This document shows positions 12,047 through 25,290 of a DNA stretch of 64,000 nucleotides, piece after piece. The notes under the pieces were generated by a model, which was not told the origin of the DNA, ran no database searches, and saw only the letters and a list, made by a program, of their open reading frames with translations. How positions within the stretch are numbered: position 1 is the stretch's first letter; each line of letters starts with the position of its first letter. This DNA comes from Chiridota heheva (Eukaryota > Echinodermata > Holothuroidea > Apodida > Chiridotidae), in NCBI GenBank assembly GCA_020152595.1, contig JAIGNY010004487.1, positions 143,501 through 207,500 of the forward strand. The letters run 5' to 3'. Position numbers and translations under genes: made by a program.

Positions 12047-12121
12047 AATAAATGTTGTTCAATGTATTTAAACTTTTGAGGGTTTGTGTTTCTTTGTCGT
12101 TTCAAATTTTGAAGCAATAAA
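12047..12121 (+). promoter_or_regulatory. Candidate GH31 polyadenylation signals
   Basis: AATAAA hexamers at 12047-12052 and 12116-12121 lie 177 and 246 bp after the GH31 stop codon, followed by GT-rich sequence. Their position fits 3' end processing; use is inferred. Confidence 0.5.
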
Positions 12122-12810
12122 AATGTGGAAGTTGTTTGTAAGTCCTGTCTTTTGCATGTAGAGCATCATTGAAAAGTTTGAATCATTAGAAATAGAGGGT
12201 ATGTTATGCCACTCAGCCCCCAAAGCAGGGATTGACAATTCACATCAGGCAGAAATAAATGAATTTGTGATTGTCCTGATGTCTGTGTAATGTTTTTGTA
12301 TACACGGAATGCAAATTTTGCTGAAACTGAGGTTGTCATTCTAGGCAGGTCAACTAAATATCATCGTTGCCCTCATAAAATTGTTGGTTGTCCTGGGCAA
12401 CCGGCTGATTTATTGAACCCTACCCCATCAATATCAAAATACGAAAATTTGTATATAGGCTGATTACTACAACAAAGTGGTTTTGTAAATGTGATTAATG
12501 TTTGCATGCATGGTACTTACTTGCACAATTTAATTGATAACTATCAGTAACATCACAGTAAAACATTAAATCTTCATGATTTAATGTTTCGTTCTATCAC
12601 ATGCTTTATATTCTTTAATCTTTTTCTGAAAGCAGACAGGAGTGTAGTCCTTGTATTAAAAATATATAGACACAGGAGCAGCAGAACAAGGGTACATACC
12701 CTTCCCCCAGAGTATCCAGATTGGGCAGTCAGGAGACAAACTTCAATGTGATCTAGTGCTGAAAAGTGGTTAAAATTCAACTAAGAGTATAGCAGGGTGT
12801 GAGAGTCACA

Positions 12811-13056
12811 GCTCCCTAATACATCCCCAAAAGGCTCCCTAATACATCCCTAAAAAGCTCCCTGATACGTCCCCAAAAAGCTCCCTGATACGTCCCCAAA
12901 AGGCTTCCTGATACGTCCCTAAAAGGCTCCCTGATACGTCCCTAAAAGGCTCCCTGATACATCCTCAAAAGGCTCCCTGATACGTACCCCAAAGGCTCCC
13001 TGATGCGTCCCCGAAAGGCTCCCTGATGCGTCCCCAAAGGCTCCCTGATGTGTCCC
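12811..13056. repeat. GGCTCCCTGATACGTCCCCAAAA minisatellite, about 11 copies
   Basis: Tandem 22-23 bp units (GGCTCCCTGATACGTCCCCA core) with steady variation: early units have AATACATCC, middle units GATACGTCC, late units GATGCGTCC. It stops a few bases before an unrelated 41-bp array, in the space between the convergent GH31 and ALG11 genes. Confidence 0.9.
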
Positions 13057-13059
13057 AGA

Positions 13060-14617
13060 AACACTGCTGTCTACCTGCACAGTAGTTTTACAATCCTGTT
13101 AACACTGCTGTCTACCTGCACAGTAGTTGTACAATCCTGTCTACCTGCACAGTAGTTAACACTGCTGTCTACCTGCACAGTAGTTTTACAATCCTGTTAA
13201 CACTGCTGTCTACCTGCACAGTAGTTTTACAATCCGGTTAACACTGCTGTCTACCTGCACAGTAGTTTTACAATCCGGTTAACACTGCTGTCTACCTGCA
13301 CAGTAGTTTTACAATCCGGTTAACACTGCTGTCTACCTGCACAGTAGTTTTACAATCCGGTTAACACTGCTGTCTACCTGCGCAGTAGTTTTACAATCCG
13401 GTTAACACTGCTGTCTAGCTGCACAGTAGTTTTACAATCCGGTTAACACTGCTGTCTACCTGCACAGTAGTTTTACAATCCGATTAACACTGCTGTCTAC
13501 CTGCGCAGTAGTTTTACAATCCGATTAACACTGCTGTCTACCTGCACAGTAGTTTTACAATCCGATTAACACTGCTGTCTAGCTGCGCAGTAGTTTTACA
13601 ATCCGGTTAACACTGCTGTCTACCTGCGCAGTAGTTTTACAATCCGGTTAACACTGCTGTCTACCTGCACAGTAGTTTTACAATCCGGATAACACTGCTG
13701 TCTACCTGCACAGTAGTTTTACAATCCGGTTAACACTGCTGTCTACCTGCACAGTAGTTTTACAATCCTGTTAACACTGCTGTCTACCTGCACAGTAGTT
13801 TTACAATCCGGTTAACACTGCTGTCTACCTGCACAGTAGTTTTACAATCCGGTTAACACTACTGTCTACCTGCACAGTAGTTTTACAATCCGGTTAACAC
13901 TGCTGTCTACCTGCACAGTAGTTTTACAATCCGGATAACACTGCTGTCTACCTGCACAGTAGTTTTACAATCCGGTTAACACTGCTGTCTAGCTGCACAG
14001 TAGTTTTACAATCCGATTAACACTGCTGTCTACCTGCATCGTAGTTTTACAATCCGGTTAACACTGCTGTCTACCTGCACAGTAGTTTTACAATCCTGTT
14101 AACACTGCTGTCTACCTGCACAGTAGTTTTACAATCCTGTTAACACTGCTGTCTACCTGCACAGTAGTTTTACTATCCAGTTAACACTGCTGTCTACCTG
14201 CACAGTAGTTTTACAATCCGGTTAACACTGCTGTTTAGCTGCACAATAGTGTTACAATCCGGTTAACACTGATGTCTACCTGCACAGTAGTTTTACAATC
14301 CGGTTAACACTGCCGTCTACCTGCACAATAGTGTTACAATCCGGTTAACACTGCTGTTTACCTGCACAGTAGTTTAACAATCCGGTTAACACTGCTGTAT
14401 ACCTGCACAGTAGTTTTACAATCCACTTAACACTGCTGTCTACATGCACAGTAGTTTAACAATCCAGTTAACACTGCTGTCTAGCAGCACAGTAATTTTA
14501 CAATCCGGTTAACACTGCTGTCTAGCAGCACAGTAGTTTTACAATCCGGTTAACACTGCTGTCTAGCTGCACAGTAGTTTTACAATCCGGTTAACACTAA
14601 TGTCTACCTCCACAGTA
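13060..14617. repeat. 41-bp minisatellite, about 38 copies
   Basis: A regular array of a 41-bp unit containing ACTGCTGTCTACCTGCACAG and TTTTACAATCCGG. Each unit has a near-palindrome: ACTGCTGT and ACAGTAGT pair 7 of 8 around an 8-nt loop. Variants are mostly single substitutions (CAC/CGC in the loop, GG/GA/TG at the end). The first two or three units are rearranged and the last few more diverged. It has no unique spacers and no coding frame, and lies between the convergent GH31 and ALG11 genes. Confidence 0.93.
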
Positions 14618-14639
14618 ATTTTACACCTTTTAAAACTAT

Positions 14640-16540
14640 TTTAGGTAACTTCACCTACTGTACTTATAAATGTTGCTTGACTCCCATTTTTAAAATTGAG
14701 ATGCATGATTAGACTGTTCAATACAAAAACAACAAAATATTAGTGGAAGTTACCAATTGGTCAATCATAAGGCAACATTATTGAATTTTCCTGTCAAATT
14801 GGTGAAGAAAATAAGCAACTTCCTCTGTACATGCAAACCAGTAAATAGGTTGCTTTATCTAACACAAATCTAACATAAAATAATTACATTGAAAACAGTC
14901 TACATGTATCCACAAACTCGAGTTAATGAGGTATTTGACGTCATTCTCTTATTGAGAAGCCCCGCCCACTTTGACACTTTTTGGATGATTAGTGATTACG
15001 TTCTGGAATAGCTACCTCAACTGCTACAGTGTGTAAATTCCAGTCTGTCTTACTGTAGATAGCATAGAAAACCGAGATGTAATGGAATTGTTATGCTTTC
15101 TCCTTGATATAACAACTTTATTTATATGGTTTGTTCTTTGTTTTTTAGTAAGGGTAGGCTTATTTCATGAAGTTCAAATTGACCAGTATGAAGTATTACT
15201 ATTCTTCGTATGCATGAGCACTTTAAACTTGATGTAATAGGCTTGAACCTTTGCACTCAGAACATGACATTAACTTTGCAAATCACAAGGTAACCTAATG
15301 TTACATTGGAGGAAAATCTATAGGCCTTCACATACTGTAGGACTAACTTTAAAGCTTTCTTAACGAAAATAGGGTACAATTATAAGAATATGATATTACT
15401 ACTTGTGGTGGAGTGAAGCTATTGTGGGCATATACTGTATTAATAATAATAATATGGGGCACGTGCACATAGTCCACGATCTGAATATTTGCATAACAAT
15501 TTTCGCAGTGATGTTAATCAAGTGATACATATTAACCAGTGGCGTTCATGCATTTTCCATGAATGTGTGGACCTAATTTTACAATCAGAATAACTCTGTA
15601 TTTACCGTGCCCCTGACAGTTTTGCCAAATTATTTGATGAAATTTTGTTCGGAAGATGTGAATAAGACAATTCTACACCACATTCTCAAAAATAAGTTTG
15701 TATGAAGATTATTTCATGACATAGCTAGCAAGGAAAAATCGTAAGCTGTAACTTTTTTCAACAAGAGTAATTTATGAAAAAATTACGAAAATGATAGAAG
15801 TCTATTCGAGCTTTGACTATGAAATCATTGTAAGAAAATAGCATGATTTAAGTCATTACGTGTTCATAAATCTGAGTGGGTGGAATACGTTGATAAGAAA
15901 AGAAATAACTTTTCAGAGTTTGGGAATCGATTGAAAAAAAGTGCGAAGCTCATTAAATTCAAATTTCTTATTCTTAAACTTCATTAACAAGGCAATCACA
16001 GCATAACAAGTATTTTACTGGAAAGTTTAAATAATACAGCAGGAGGCACATATCTTAAGGTGCATTGCTTACACACAAAAACATCCACAACACATCAGCC
16101 ATACCTCAGATCTACATAAAATTCCAAAGGTATCTTTGTTTGGTAGAACTGCACTATTTTCATAAAACATGATTTTTTTTGCCAAGATTGAACCTACCGA
16201 GATCAATTAATTAGCATGCACAAAATATCAGATTTGTAATTATATATTTTGTTTAAAACAATTCTTTTTATAATCCATTAACTTTTTTTACTTAAAAACT
16301 TATGCATTTATCACTAAACTTCAAAAACAGTTCCTCCCAAATTTGTTGTCTAAATGCTTGACACTTTGTGACCCGTTAAAAAGTACTTCAAAATCCAACT
16401 ATCACAATTGAATTTTTGTCAATTACTGCATGCGAATGACAAATTACTCAACACTAACTTAGATGCAAGCAAAAATTCTTCCTTTTTGTTGGCAAATGCT
16501 TCCCGCTCTGTCCTGAATTAAATCATGATCTTTTTCTCTG
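14640..16540. other. Intergenic and ALG11 3' flank, nothing recognised
   Basis: AT-rich sequence between the 41-bp array and the ALG11 stop codon. No open frame with a family match, no RNA gene and no clear repeat. The right part probably contains the ALG11 3' untranslated region. Confidence 0.4.
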
Positions 16541-16544
16541 CTGA

Positions 16545-19500
16545 TCACTGGACTTTAGTGAATAATGGCTCTGAAGCAGCCAAAAAGGATTTCTCAAACT
16601 CATCATCTGAGAATCTCTCCACGGACAACCTTGCCCTTTCACGTATTTCCTGTCTCTGAGAGGAGCTCATGCGGAAAACCTTCTCCATTGCATCTGCATA
16701 GCTATCCTCATCACTTGCTAAGAATCCTGTTGGGCCATCGCTGGAAGGGATGACAATGTCCATTTTAGGACCACCCGAGTTATGAGCGATGATAATGGTG
16801 CCTGCCGCCATGCATTCAACCACACCTTAAGAAATGTCAGAGAAAGAATGGCATCAAAAAGATAGCTCTACAAGACAAATTGATCACATCACCTTTTATG
16901 CAATAAGCAATTTGCGTCTTCTTAACTATTAGAAGCAGTGTTTTTTTTAATGATTCTTTTAAATACAGTATGTCATGGAGGCCCATATGGCTCGCTTGCA
17001 ATGCCTTTAAAGAATATTCCTGTGAATTTTCAGGAGTTCATTGCATTTCAAAGATTTGAAAAGTAACCTTACAGTGTAAAGTGTGATTTCATACTTGCAG
17101 ATCCAAGGTAATTCTTTACCTATTTCTTTAAAATAAAAATGTATTTTTTGTTCCCATGTGAAGCATAATGCAAACCATAATTCAAACCAATGTAATGTCG
17201 ATTTCGTCCGTCCGGCCGTCTACAATTTTCCTGAGATTTCCTCAGAAATGTTAAACTTTCTTCAGAGTTCCTCAGAAAAAGTTAGTTTCTTCAGATATCC
17301 TTATGGAAGGTTAGAATTTCCTTACAAAATGTTAGTTTTTTAGAGACATTTAAGACCGATTGAAGACTAACTTCCTTAAAATGTCTACAAAACATTTGAT
17401 ATTTCCTTAGAAGATAACTGTAAAATAATATAATTTTCGAATATTCTTTAGAGATCCTCAACATCTCTCTTGTAGCACTGAAGAATTATAATTCTTAAAA
17501 ATATTTGGGTACCAACTATTGTATCAGGCATGATTATAGACTCCGCCTTTATTATTGTGTTCATTTGCATAAAGTTGCTACAGTATATGAAGTGACCAGA
17601 CTTTTTATTTAGTATGCTGTCAGAGAGTGTGACACGTGGGACATGGATGGGGGCCATGGATGGGGGGGACATGGATGGGGGCCATGGATGGGGCCATGGA
17701 TGGGGGCCATGGATGGGGCCATGGATGGGGGCCATGCGGAACATATGATATAATATATACCATGTGGTATATACCAAGGGCTATATCAGGCATAATTTTT
17801 TGACTGCCTTTTTTCTTATTTAACAGGTCATTTGCATGTAAGTTACTATATGAACTGACACTTTCATACATAGTGTGCTCAATGAGGAACTGATAGCTAG
17901 GATGAGACTTCTTATGGAGCCTATGGAAGGTCATGGGGTGGGATGCCATGTGGGACATGGGGTGGGATGCCATGTGGAACAGGGTGGAATGCCATGTAAA
18001 ATATAGGGTGGAATGCCATGTGGGACATAGGGTGGGATATAGGTTGGGATGTCATGTGGGACATTGGATGTCATGTGGGACATGGATGCCATGTGGGACA
18101 TGGATGTCATGTGGGACATGGGATGTCATGTGGGACATGGATGTCATGTGGGACATGGATGTCATGTGGGACATGGATGTCATGTGGGACATGGATGTTA
18201 TGTGGGACATGGGATGTCATGTGGGACATGGAGTGGAATGCCATGGGATGTCATGTGGGACATGGGATGTCATGTGGGACATGGATGTCATGTGGGACAT
18301 GGATGTCATGTGGGACATGGATGTCATGTGGGACATGGATGTCATGTGGGAAATGGATGTCATGTGGAACATGGGATGTCATGTGGGACATGGGATGTCA
18401 TGTGGGACATGGGATGTCATGTGGGACATGGAGTGGAATGCCATGGGATGTCATGTGGGACATGGGATGTCATGTGGGACATGGGATGTCATGTGGGACA
18501 TGGATGTGGGACATGACGTCATGTGGGACATGGGATGTCATGTGGGACATGGGATGTCATGTGGGACATGGGATGTCATGTGGGACATGGGATGTCATGT
18601 GGGACATGGGATGTCATGTGGGACATGGGATGTCATGTGGGACATGGGATGTCATGTGGGACATGGATGTCATGTGGGACATGGGATGTCATGTGGGACA
18701 TGAGATGTCATGTGGGACATGGGATGTCATGTGGGACATGGATGTCATGTGGGACATGGGATGTCATGTGGGACATGGGATGTCATGAGAAATGATTAGC
18801 AACCAACATGACAATGTGATTGACAGCCTGTCTATTGGTATATTTATGGGGTTAAATCCTCCAACTCCATAGCTTGATTCTGAACCACTTCTGATTTTTA
18901 TTCAAAATTTCATCTAAGTGATTACAACTAAAGTATATTAGAAAGTGGCTCTTATTTACTGTACAATTTATATTCAATGGGTGTAGCCAGCATTTTTGCA
19001 AGGTACATGGATATCTGACTGCAACCTTGTAGATAAAAGCTCATCAGTACAAGTTCAACAGGTTATTTGAGAATGATTTGTGATACTTTCTTATGGGATC
19101 CTTCTTATTCCCTCCCGTGTCCCTGTGACTAGCTGCATTACCCACTGAACCAAATCTTGTCCCTCTTCTCTTTGTCTCCCAATCTCTCAAAAAACATATA
19201 CATTTTGCAAAAAACTTCTGAGGATTTTTTACAGGAAGAGGGGGCATTACATATTACATTTTTTAAATCGTGAAAATGATTGTTTCTGAATAAAAGATCC
19301 TCAATGTTATGATTTTCAAAATAAACAACAGGTCATCACCCAATTTAGGAAGGGGGGGAGGGATGTGGGTGTATCCCTTTTATTGAATTTTCCCTCTATT
19401 TAAAGTTTTTTAAACACTATGAAATACTTAAGATACTCACCTATGCCAAAGTGCTCATTCCACATCGTGTGCAGACCCATAGTACCTTGTGCTAAATGTT

Positions 19501-21578
19501 CCTTCAGATCTTCAAATGGAATACTCAACAAGAATTCAACTTGATCTGAAACACCGAGAGAAGAACACAGCTCTTTCAGAGCACCCACCCTCTTTCTATC
19601 CTCTGCATTTCTGCATCCACCAATCAGCTCCAACCTCACTAGCTTTTTATCATCTTCAGAAAGCTTCTTCAGAAATTTTTCAAATGACCGAATTTGTAAT
19701 GCATGATCTTTTTCTGGTCGAAACTGTGCAATTGAAACAATAGACTTAATCTTTTTCTTTAAATCTGGAATATTTTTAATACTTGAAAATTCTTTGGTGT
19801 CACATGGCGGATAAACAACATGTGTTCTTGAAGGGATGTTCCATATACTTAATATGTGTCCGTATGTCCATGAAGAATTCACCATGACAATGTCCGAACG
19901 AGCACCAACTACACCGTAAAGGAAAGCAAACATGTGGTAGTAGAAGAGTTTGAATCTGCTTAGGATTGGGTTACGAGCCACAAAACCTGGATTATTATAT
20001 GTAGATTTTCTCTCTGCAACTCTTGTCAACATATCTGTGCTGATGGTGGGATAATGGACATAACATCCAACACTGCAACCACCAACATATCTAAATAATG
20101 GAATTGTAAATGCATACCCCATAGAGTCGATGTAAATATCTGGAGAAAATTTGGTCAAGGCTTCCCACCCTAACAGGATGGAACCTAAACTCTGGCCAAG
20201 GAGGGTAAACATTGGGTAAGTCTTAGCTTCCACGAGACATCTCCATTTTAAAAAGACAAATTCTACAGATCTTGGCATTACAATATTAAATCGATTCCTT
20301 GATTTCTGAACAATTTCTTCACTCTTGGCTTCAATGTCTCCTGTGTAAACAATACAGTCAACGTTTGGATATCTGAGAATGAAACAAAAATAAGAAATTC
20401 ATGCATAGTCATTCTGTGATCATTTTAGGAGTTTTTCATATATACATGAAATTTATACAACACTTTTTGCAAAGGCCTTTAAGCTCTGAACCCAATTGCC
20501 ACCAGTTAAGTTCTCTGGCTGCCAGATAAGTAGGCACACATGAACTTGGGCTAAAATGGGCCAAGATAGGAAGTTAATGAACACAGTGTTTTCATGCTTC
20601 TCTTCTGGAATAGTGTTCAGAAAACTAGGCAAGGTCTATCGTTGGGACTGATAATTATCCTCATCTGATGAATGGTGAGCACCATCCAGTCATTGTCCAC
20701 TTCTCCCACAGGTTAGATGAGGAGCAGGTGATCAACGACGTACTTCAGCCCTCAATGTCACGCGTATCTGTCTGTGGAAAAATCTCCCAGTTGAATGTCC
20801 TGAGACTTGAACCTGGAACCTCCGGCATCTGAGTTGTGCGCTTTACCAACGGAGGTGCCTTACTCCTTCCTCAAACGGACTAATAAACCGTATCTCTAGG
20901 TTGTTGTCACCCCTTTATTTTGTAGATGAAGCACTTCATCAAAAAACTTAGGATATATCCCAGTAACAGTGAGAAAGATGTAATAAAACTGGTTAAAAAT
21001 CACAAAAGACAAATAATGAATCAAAATACATGTTGGTGACAAATTGACTGAGAGTTTTGCAATTCTCTACTTCATTATTTAAATAGAAATAGAATATGCA
21101 AATATATTATGTCATAGGACAATAGGTAAACCATGAGTGTATTGGTAATTTCTCAGATGAAGGTATATATGCACAGCTCCTTCTCATCAATGTCCAGGAA
21201 CCTAAATGATGGCGCTGAGAAAAAATAACTGCCAATTGTTACTGTTATCAAATCTCTATAGCATTTCTCAAAATCCCAAAATCAGTAATAAATACTTGTG
21301 CACTCAGCAATTAAATAAACAAGCAATTTAATCAAAATATTTTGAAGATATGGATCTTACTTTTTCTGTAGAGCTCTGATGGCGCACCATAACACTCTCT
21401 CCCCTCCACCCCCAGCATTGCAATAAGGGTGAAAGAATGCAACAGTGGGCCTTTTTGTGCCCTGTTTGTCTATCCGAGTCCTTGCAAATGTTCTGACATA
21501 CACTCTTAGAAGAACAATAAAGACCAAGAAGAGGATCGGTGTGAGAAGCATGTATGTAATGCTCATCTGCATCATCAT
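16545..21578 (-). CDS. ALG11: ALG11, GDP-Man:Man3GlcNAc2-PP-dolichol alpha-1,2-mannosyltransferase
   Basis: Adds the fourth and fifth mannoses (alpha-1,2) to dolichol-linked oligosaccharide on the cytosolic face of the ER. Coding exons on -: 21361-21578, 19441-20372 and 16545-16825, all with GT/AG borders. Lengths 218 + 932 + 281 = 1431 nt give 476 residues, close to the usual ~490. Seen: an N-terminal membrane anchor at about residues 9-28, GGGGERVLW at about 56-64, then [47 protein letters not shown] and VYPPCD, and the GT4 donor-site region NEHFGIG then VVECMAAG, with the exon join inside it. The start is the first ATG of the 5' exon. An acceptor AG lies 10 bp upstream, so a non-coding first exon is likely. 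Introns hold a SINE and two minisatellites. No defects seen. Confidence 0.96.
17640..17735. repeat. GGGGCCATGGATGG minisatellite
   Basis: About six copies of a 14-16 bp unit (GGGGGCCATGGATG). It lies in the last ALG11 intron, 200 bp from the larger array at 17933, and shares the CATG-rich style with it. Confidence 0.8.
17933..18788. repeat. 18/19-bp minisatellite (GATGTCATGTGGGACATG)
   Basis: About 45 tandem units of GGATGTCATGTGGGACAT, as 18-bp (GGA) and 19-bp (GGGA) forms. Longer variants carrying GAGTGGAATGCCAT recur at about 18228 and 18428 and suggest a higher-order repeat. The unit has no stop codon in any forward frame, and the 19-bp form shifts the frame, which explains three overlapping forward frames of up to 256 codons; these are not genes. 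It lies in the last ALG11 intron. Confidence 0.92.
18800..19440. other. ALG11 last intron, remainder
   Basis: Between the minisatellite and the exon ending at 19441 there is only AT-rich intron sequence; no further feature is supported. Confidence 0.5.
20634..20862 (-). mobile_element. tRNA-derived SINE (family A), in ALG11 intron
   Basis: On the minus strand a tRNA-like head (CTCCGTTGGTAAAGCGCAC as A box, GGTTCAAGTC as B box) is followed by a body with TTTTTCCACAGACAGATACGC and CTGCTCCTCAT, then GAAGTGGACAATG. The same body words in the same order occur at 47938-48290, which defines a family. It is in the sense orientation relative to ALG11, in the intron between the first and second coding exons. 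Confidence 0.7.
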
Positions 21579-21599
21579 AAGAACCAAGCTGTGGAAAGA

Positions 21600-22440
21600 T
21601 AACGTAACTCAATTAAATTCATTGAAGAGTTAGTTCAATGGTCGAGCATATTGAAGAAACTGGTGAAGAAAGTGTTCAGGAGATATGCAAGTATAAATTC
21701 ATGATTTATGTAGAACTGGAACTGGCAGTGATATCACATCCTCACATTCCTCACAAGGCTTCAAGACTTTATTGAAACATTTTCTGAGATTTGGTGACTT
21801 AAAACTAATGGATATAGGTACAGTAAGGACAAAATACTAAAAAGGATCAAGTGTAATATTATGAAAACAATATTCTTATTATGTGAAAGCACTTAAAAAT
21901 TGATTTCCAATGAAAACATTAATTGCTAGGAAAGTGAGGATGTGACATCCCTTACTTACATATAGTTAATTTCCATACTGGTCATTTTTGATTAACTGTT
22001 CACAACTACACTGGGGAGAGAGAGGGGGGGAGGGGGGAGGGGGAGGGGGAGGGATTGCTCAAAAGTAGGTGCACTTAAAATTGTGTCATTAATGAACACC
22101 AGCATACAAGAAAATTTAATACATTTTCTACAATCTCAAGTGGCGTTTAAAATACAATTTGCTTGAGACCATGTTGAAAATTGGTTAAAAAAAAAAATTC
22201 GACCCATTACGTTTTTGCAAGAGCGAAAAAGGAAATATTTGAAGCTACTTTGTAAGATTTGAAAACAGCAGTTTATTTGAAAGTCAAATTTTAGTAATAA
22301 TAGTAATAATAAATTTAATTTGTTATATACTGTATTATCAACTGTGAAGTTATCTAATGTGCTGTACAAAATAGGTGATGGAAAATATACAAAATATATA
22401 AGAAAGATTGGAAAAACAACCATGTTTTCCCATTTTGTTG
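21600..22440. other. ALG11 upstream region
   Basis: Immediately upstream of the ALG11 first coding exon. Contains a purine-rich G(4-7)A tract at about 22015-22055 that could form unusual structures. No TATA box or CpG island is obvious and no gene is recognised. An upstream non-coding ALG11 exon may lie here but cannot be placed. Confidence 0.35.
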
Positions 22441-23444
22441 ATTTTTTTTTCTCTTCAATATTGCAGGATAAAATTCCTTAACAATCCATTCCCTGAAAAA
22501 AAATATTTAATTATTTTCCTGCATGGCTGCAAAATCAGGGGAAATTTGAGACACTTTTTGAGGACTCGCATGTGGTCTAAAAATGAAATTCAGTCATTTA
22601 TTAATTAATTATGTCAAGAAGTTGATAAAGGTTTCAAACAAACTGCTGCTTTTAAGTCAAACAGGGTTTCCTGTTTGAAACAGGAAACAAAAAAATAGCT
22701 TCAAATGTTTCCTTTCTGTAAATAGTAACTAGTAGAAGACGCAATTGCTAATACTGCACATACAGTAACTTCTCCTTTAGTACAGTGGTCACAAAAGAAC
22801 ATGAATAGTAAACTAATGCCCTAAACTTTTTCACACTATAATGTAATCATACAAACATAAATCTAAGAAACTTATTTAACTTTTTAGCAGATTTTCCAAC
22901 TTTTTTAATTTTATATAAAAGAATGAAAAATGGTTAATTCGATCAAAGAAATTCATTGTCTTCTGCACAGGATGATAGCGTTGCAAATAATGCTCCAAAT
23001 GATTGTCTGGCGCGTACAACTTGAAAAAGGGAGGGGCCAAAACTGATGCCAGAAACAAAAAAATCATACTGTGCTTTCCGTGCAAGACGTGTCAATTGCA
23101 CTGTTGAGCACTGTTATAATTTGTTCGAATTTGACTACTTCAACGCCCTTGTTCTTTTGTTAATATTAATACATATAGTAATTGACATTGTACATCAGTA
23201 ACACGCATGTAGGACGCACAATACATTTTCCGTAAGTACTCAAAAGATTAGTTCAGGGGGCAAGTAAGTTCATCTTATGTATCACTCCAAACTCATAATG
23301 TCGCAGGCTAAACACATTAATTCCCAGATTAGAATCAGACATTTTTATATGACCAAGAATATACATTTTTTTCTTTCAAATACAATAAGATTCTCCAGAT
23401 TTTTCTGGATGTTTGGGGAGGATTTTCCTAAAGGCCATACTTTA

Positions 23445-23740
23445 AATGGCAACCATAGGGGTTATAGGTTGCATGAGAAAAACATCAAATTTTGTTGAAT
23501 TATGCCTCTTATTCAAAATTCCTGCATCCCTGGTCATGAAACACTTTAAAATGGTAAGATAACTTTGTTAGCCATCCATACCCTGCAAAAAAAAAGAAAA
23601 AACTTTCTTCCTTGGGTGCAAAATTGGTGGAAATTTGAAGCTATTTTGAAAGCCATGTCAGACTTAAAACAGCTGTTTGTTCGAAGCCTCTATCAAATTC
23701 ACTGACATAGCTGATTTAATAAATGACTAAATAACAGTCA
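23445..23740 (+). repeat. Dispersed repeat R1 (GGCAACCATAGGGG family), copy
   Basis: Begins ATGGCAACCATAGGGGTTAT and runs about 270 bp in step with 27370-27640: GCATGAGAAAA, CCCTGGTCATGA, CCATACCCTGCA, GTGCAAAATTGGTGGAAA, GAAAGCCATGTCAGAC, GCCTCTATCAAA. A weaker relative is at 22440-22620. No coding capacity; class unknown. Confidence 0.65.
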
Positions 23741-23879
23741 ATATATTTTGGGAAGGGTATTTTTATCCCAAATTTCAGATTTGTTTATGATCACATGTAA
23801 ATAATTGGATTTTGCTTGACTTTCGTACTAAACCAGAAAACCAAAGGTTTGGAGGTTCCACCAATAACAATACGCCTTA

Positions 23880-25290
23880 TCTGTGGACCATGGGCTATCT
23901 GTGTACCACATATGACCTGAATCCCATGTATCATTCTTGAGATACTGTGTTTATAAGCTCTTTTCACAAAATCATGTTAAGCCACACCCACTATGCATAT
24001 TAATGAAATTCAAGATGTTGGTACCATGAACATGTACACACTTGCTAACATATTTCAAATTTGAAACAAAACAGACATGTGTTTGTGAAAATATGAGCAT
24101 TTAGAGATTTTTACTTTATACCTTGTCTACTCCTTAATATGCATGATATCACTACCAAAAGGAATAGAGCACATCTACAGACCATGGGCTATCTGTGTAC
24201 CACATATGATATGAATCCAGTGTATCGTTCTTGAGATATCGTATTTACGAGCTGGCTATCACAAACATACACATACACACCCTGCCTACTCTTTGATATG
24301 CATGACATTGCCACCACAAACATAAGGGCACATCTGCAGTCCATGGGAAATCTGTGTACCACATATGACCTGAATCCCAGGTACCATTCTTGAGATACTG
24401 TGTTTACAAGTTCTCTGTAACCAAATCATGCTAAGCCCCGCCCACTATGCATATTAATGAAATTCAATGTTTTTTGTACCACGAACATGTACACACTAGC
24501 TAACATCATAACTGATTTTATCATTAAACCCTGCCTACTTATCAATATGCATAATATTGCCACCAAAAACAATAGGGCATATTAACAGACCATGGGCTAT
24601 CTGTGTACTACATATGAACTGAATCCCATGTATTGTTCTTGAGATACATGTGTTTACAAGCTCTTTTCAACAAAATTATGTTAAACGCCACCCATTATTC
24701 ATAGTAATGAAATTCAACACTTTGGTACTATGAAAATGCACACACTAGCTAACATCATAACTGTACCAAAATATGAAACAAAACAGAACATGCTGTTGTT
24801 AAATTATAAGCATTTCAAGATTTTATCTTTGAAGTCCAGCCCACTCGTATGCATGATATCGCCACCAAAAACAATAGGGCACATCAGTAGACCATGGGCT
24901 ATCTGTGTACCACATATACACTAAATTCCATGTATCGTTCTTCAGATACTGTGTTTACAAGCTCTTTTCAACAAAATCATATTAAGCCAAGCCCACTATG
25001 CATATTAATGAAATTCAATGATTTTGTACAATAAACATGTACACACTAGCTAACATCATAACTGTACCAAATATGAAACAAAACAGACATGCGGTTGTTA
25101 AATTATGAGCATTTCAAGATTTTTACATTAAGCCCCGCCTATTTATTAATTTGAAAAACAACCAGAAACAATAGGAATCTACGGACCATGGGCTATCTGT
25201 GTACCACATATGAAATGAATCCACTGTACCATTCTTAAGATATCGTGTTTACGAGCTCATTGTCACACACATACATTTACCAGGATTTAC
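23880..25290. repeat. Long tandem repeat R2 (ACCATGGGCTATCTGTGTACC), six copies
   Basis: The lead ACCATGGGCTATCTGTGTAC recurs at about 23887, 24181, 24341 (variant), 24590, 24892 and 25186. Each is followed by CACATATGA, then GAATCC...TGTATC, CTTGAGATA and GTGTTTACAAGCTC, plus a linker with GCCCACTATGCATATTAATGAAATTCAA. Spacing is mostly about 250-300 bp. The same sequence in the opposite orientation is at 56800-57240, so the family is dispersed as well as tandem. Class unknown. Confidence 0.8.

Noticed and set aside
13060-14617. CRISPR-like regular array
   Set aside because: The 41-bp units repeat end to end without unique spacers, and the genome is animal; it is a minisatellite.
17933-18795. 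Three overlapping forward frames of 90-256 codons rich in W, M, C, G and H
   Set aside because: Minisatellite without stop codons in any forward frame, inside an ALG11 intron and antisense to it; no splice or family support.
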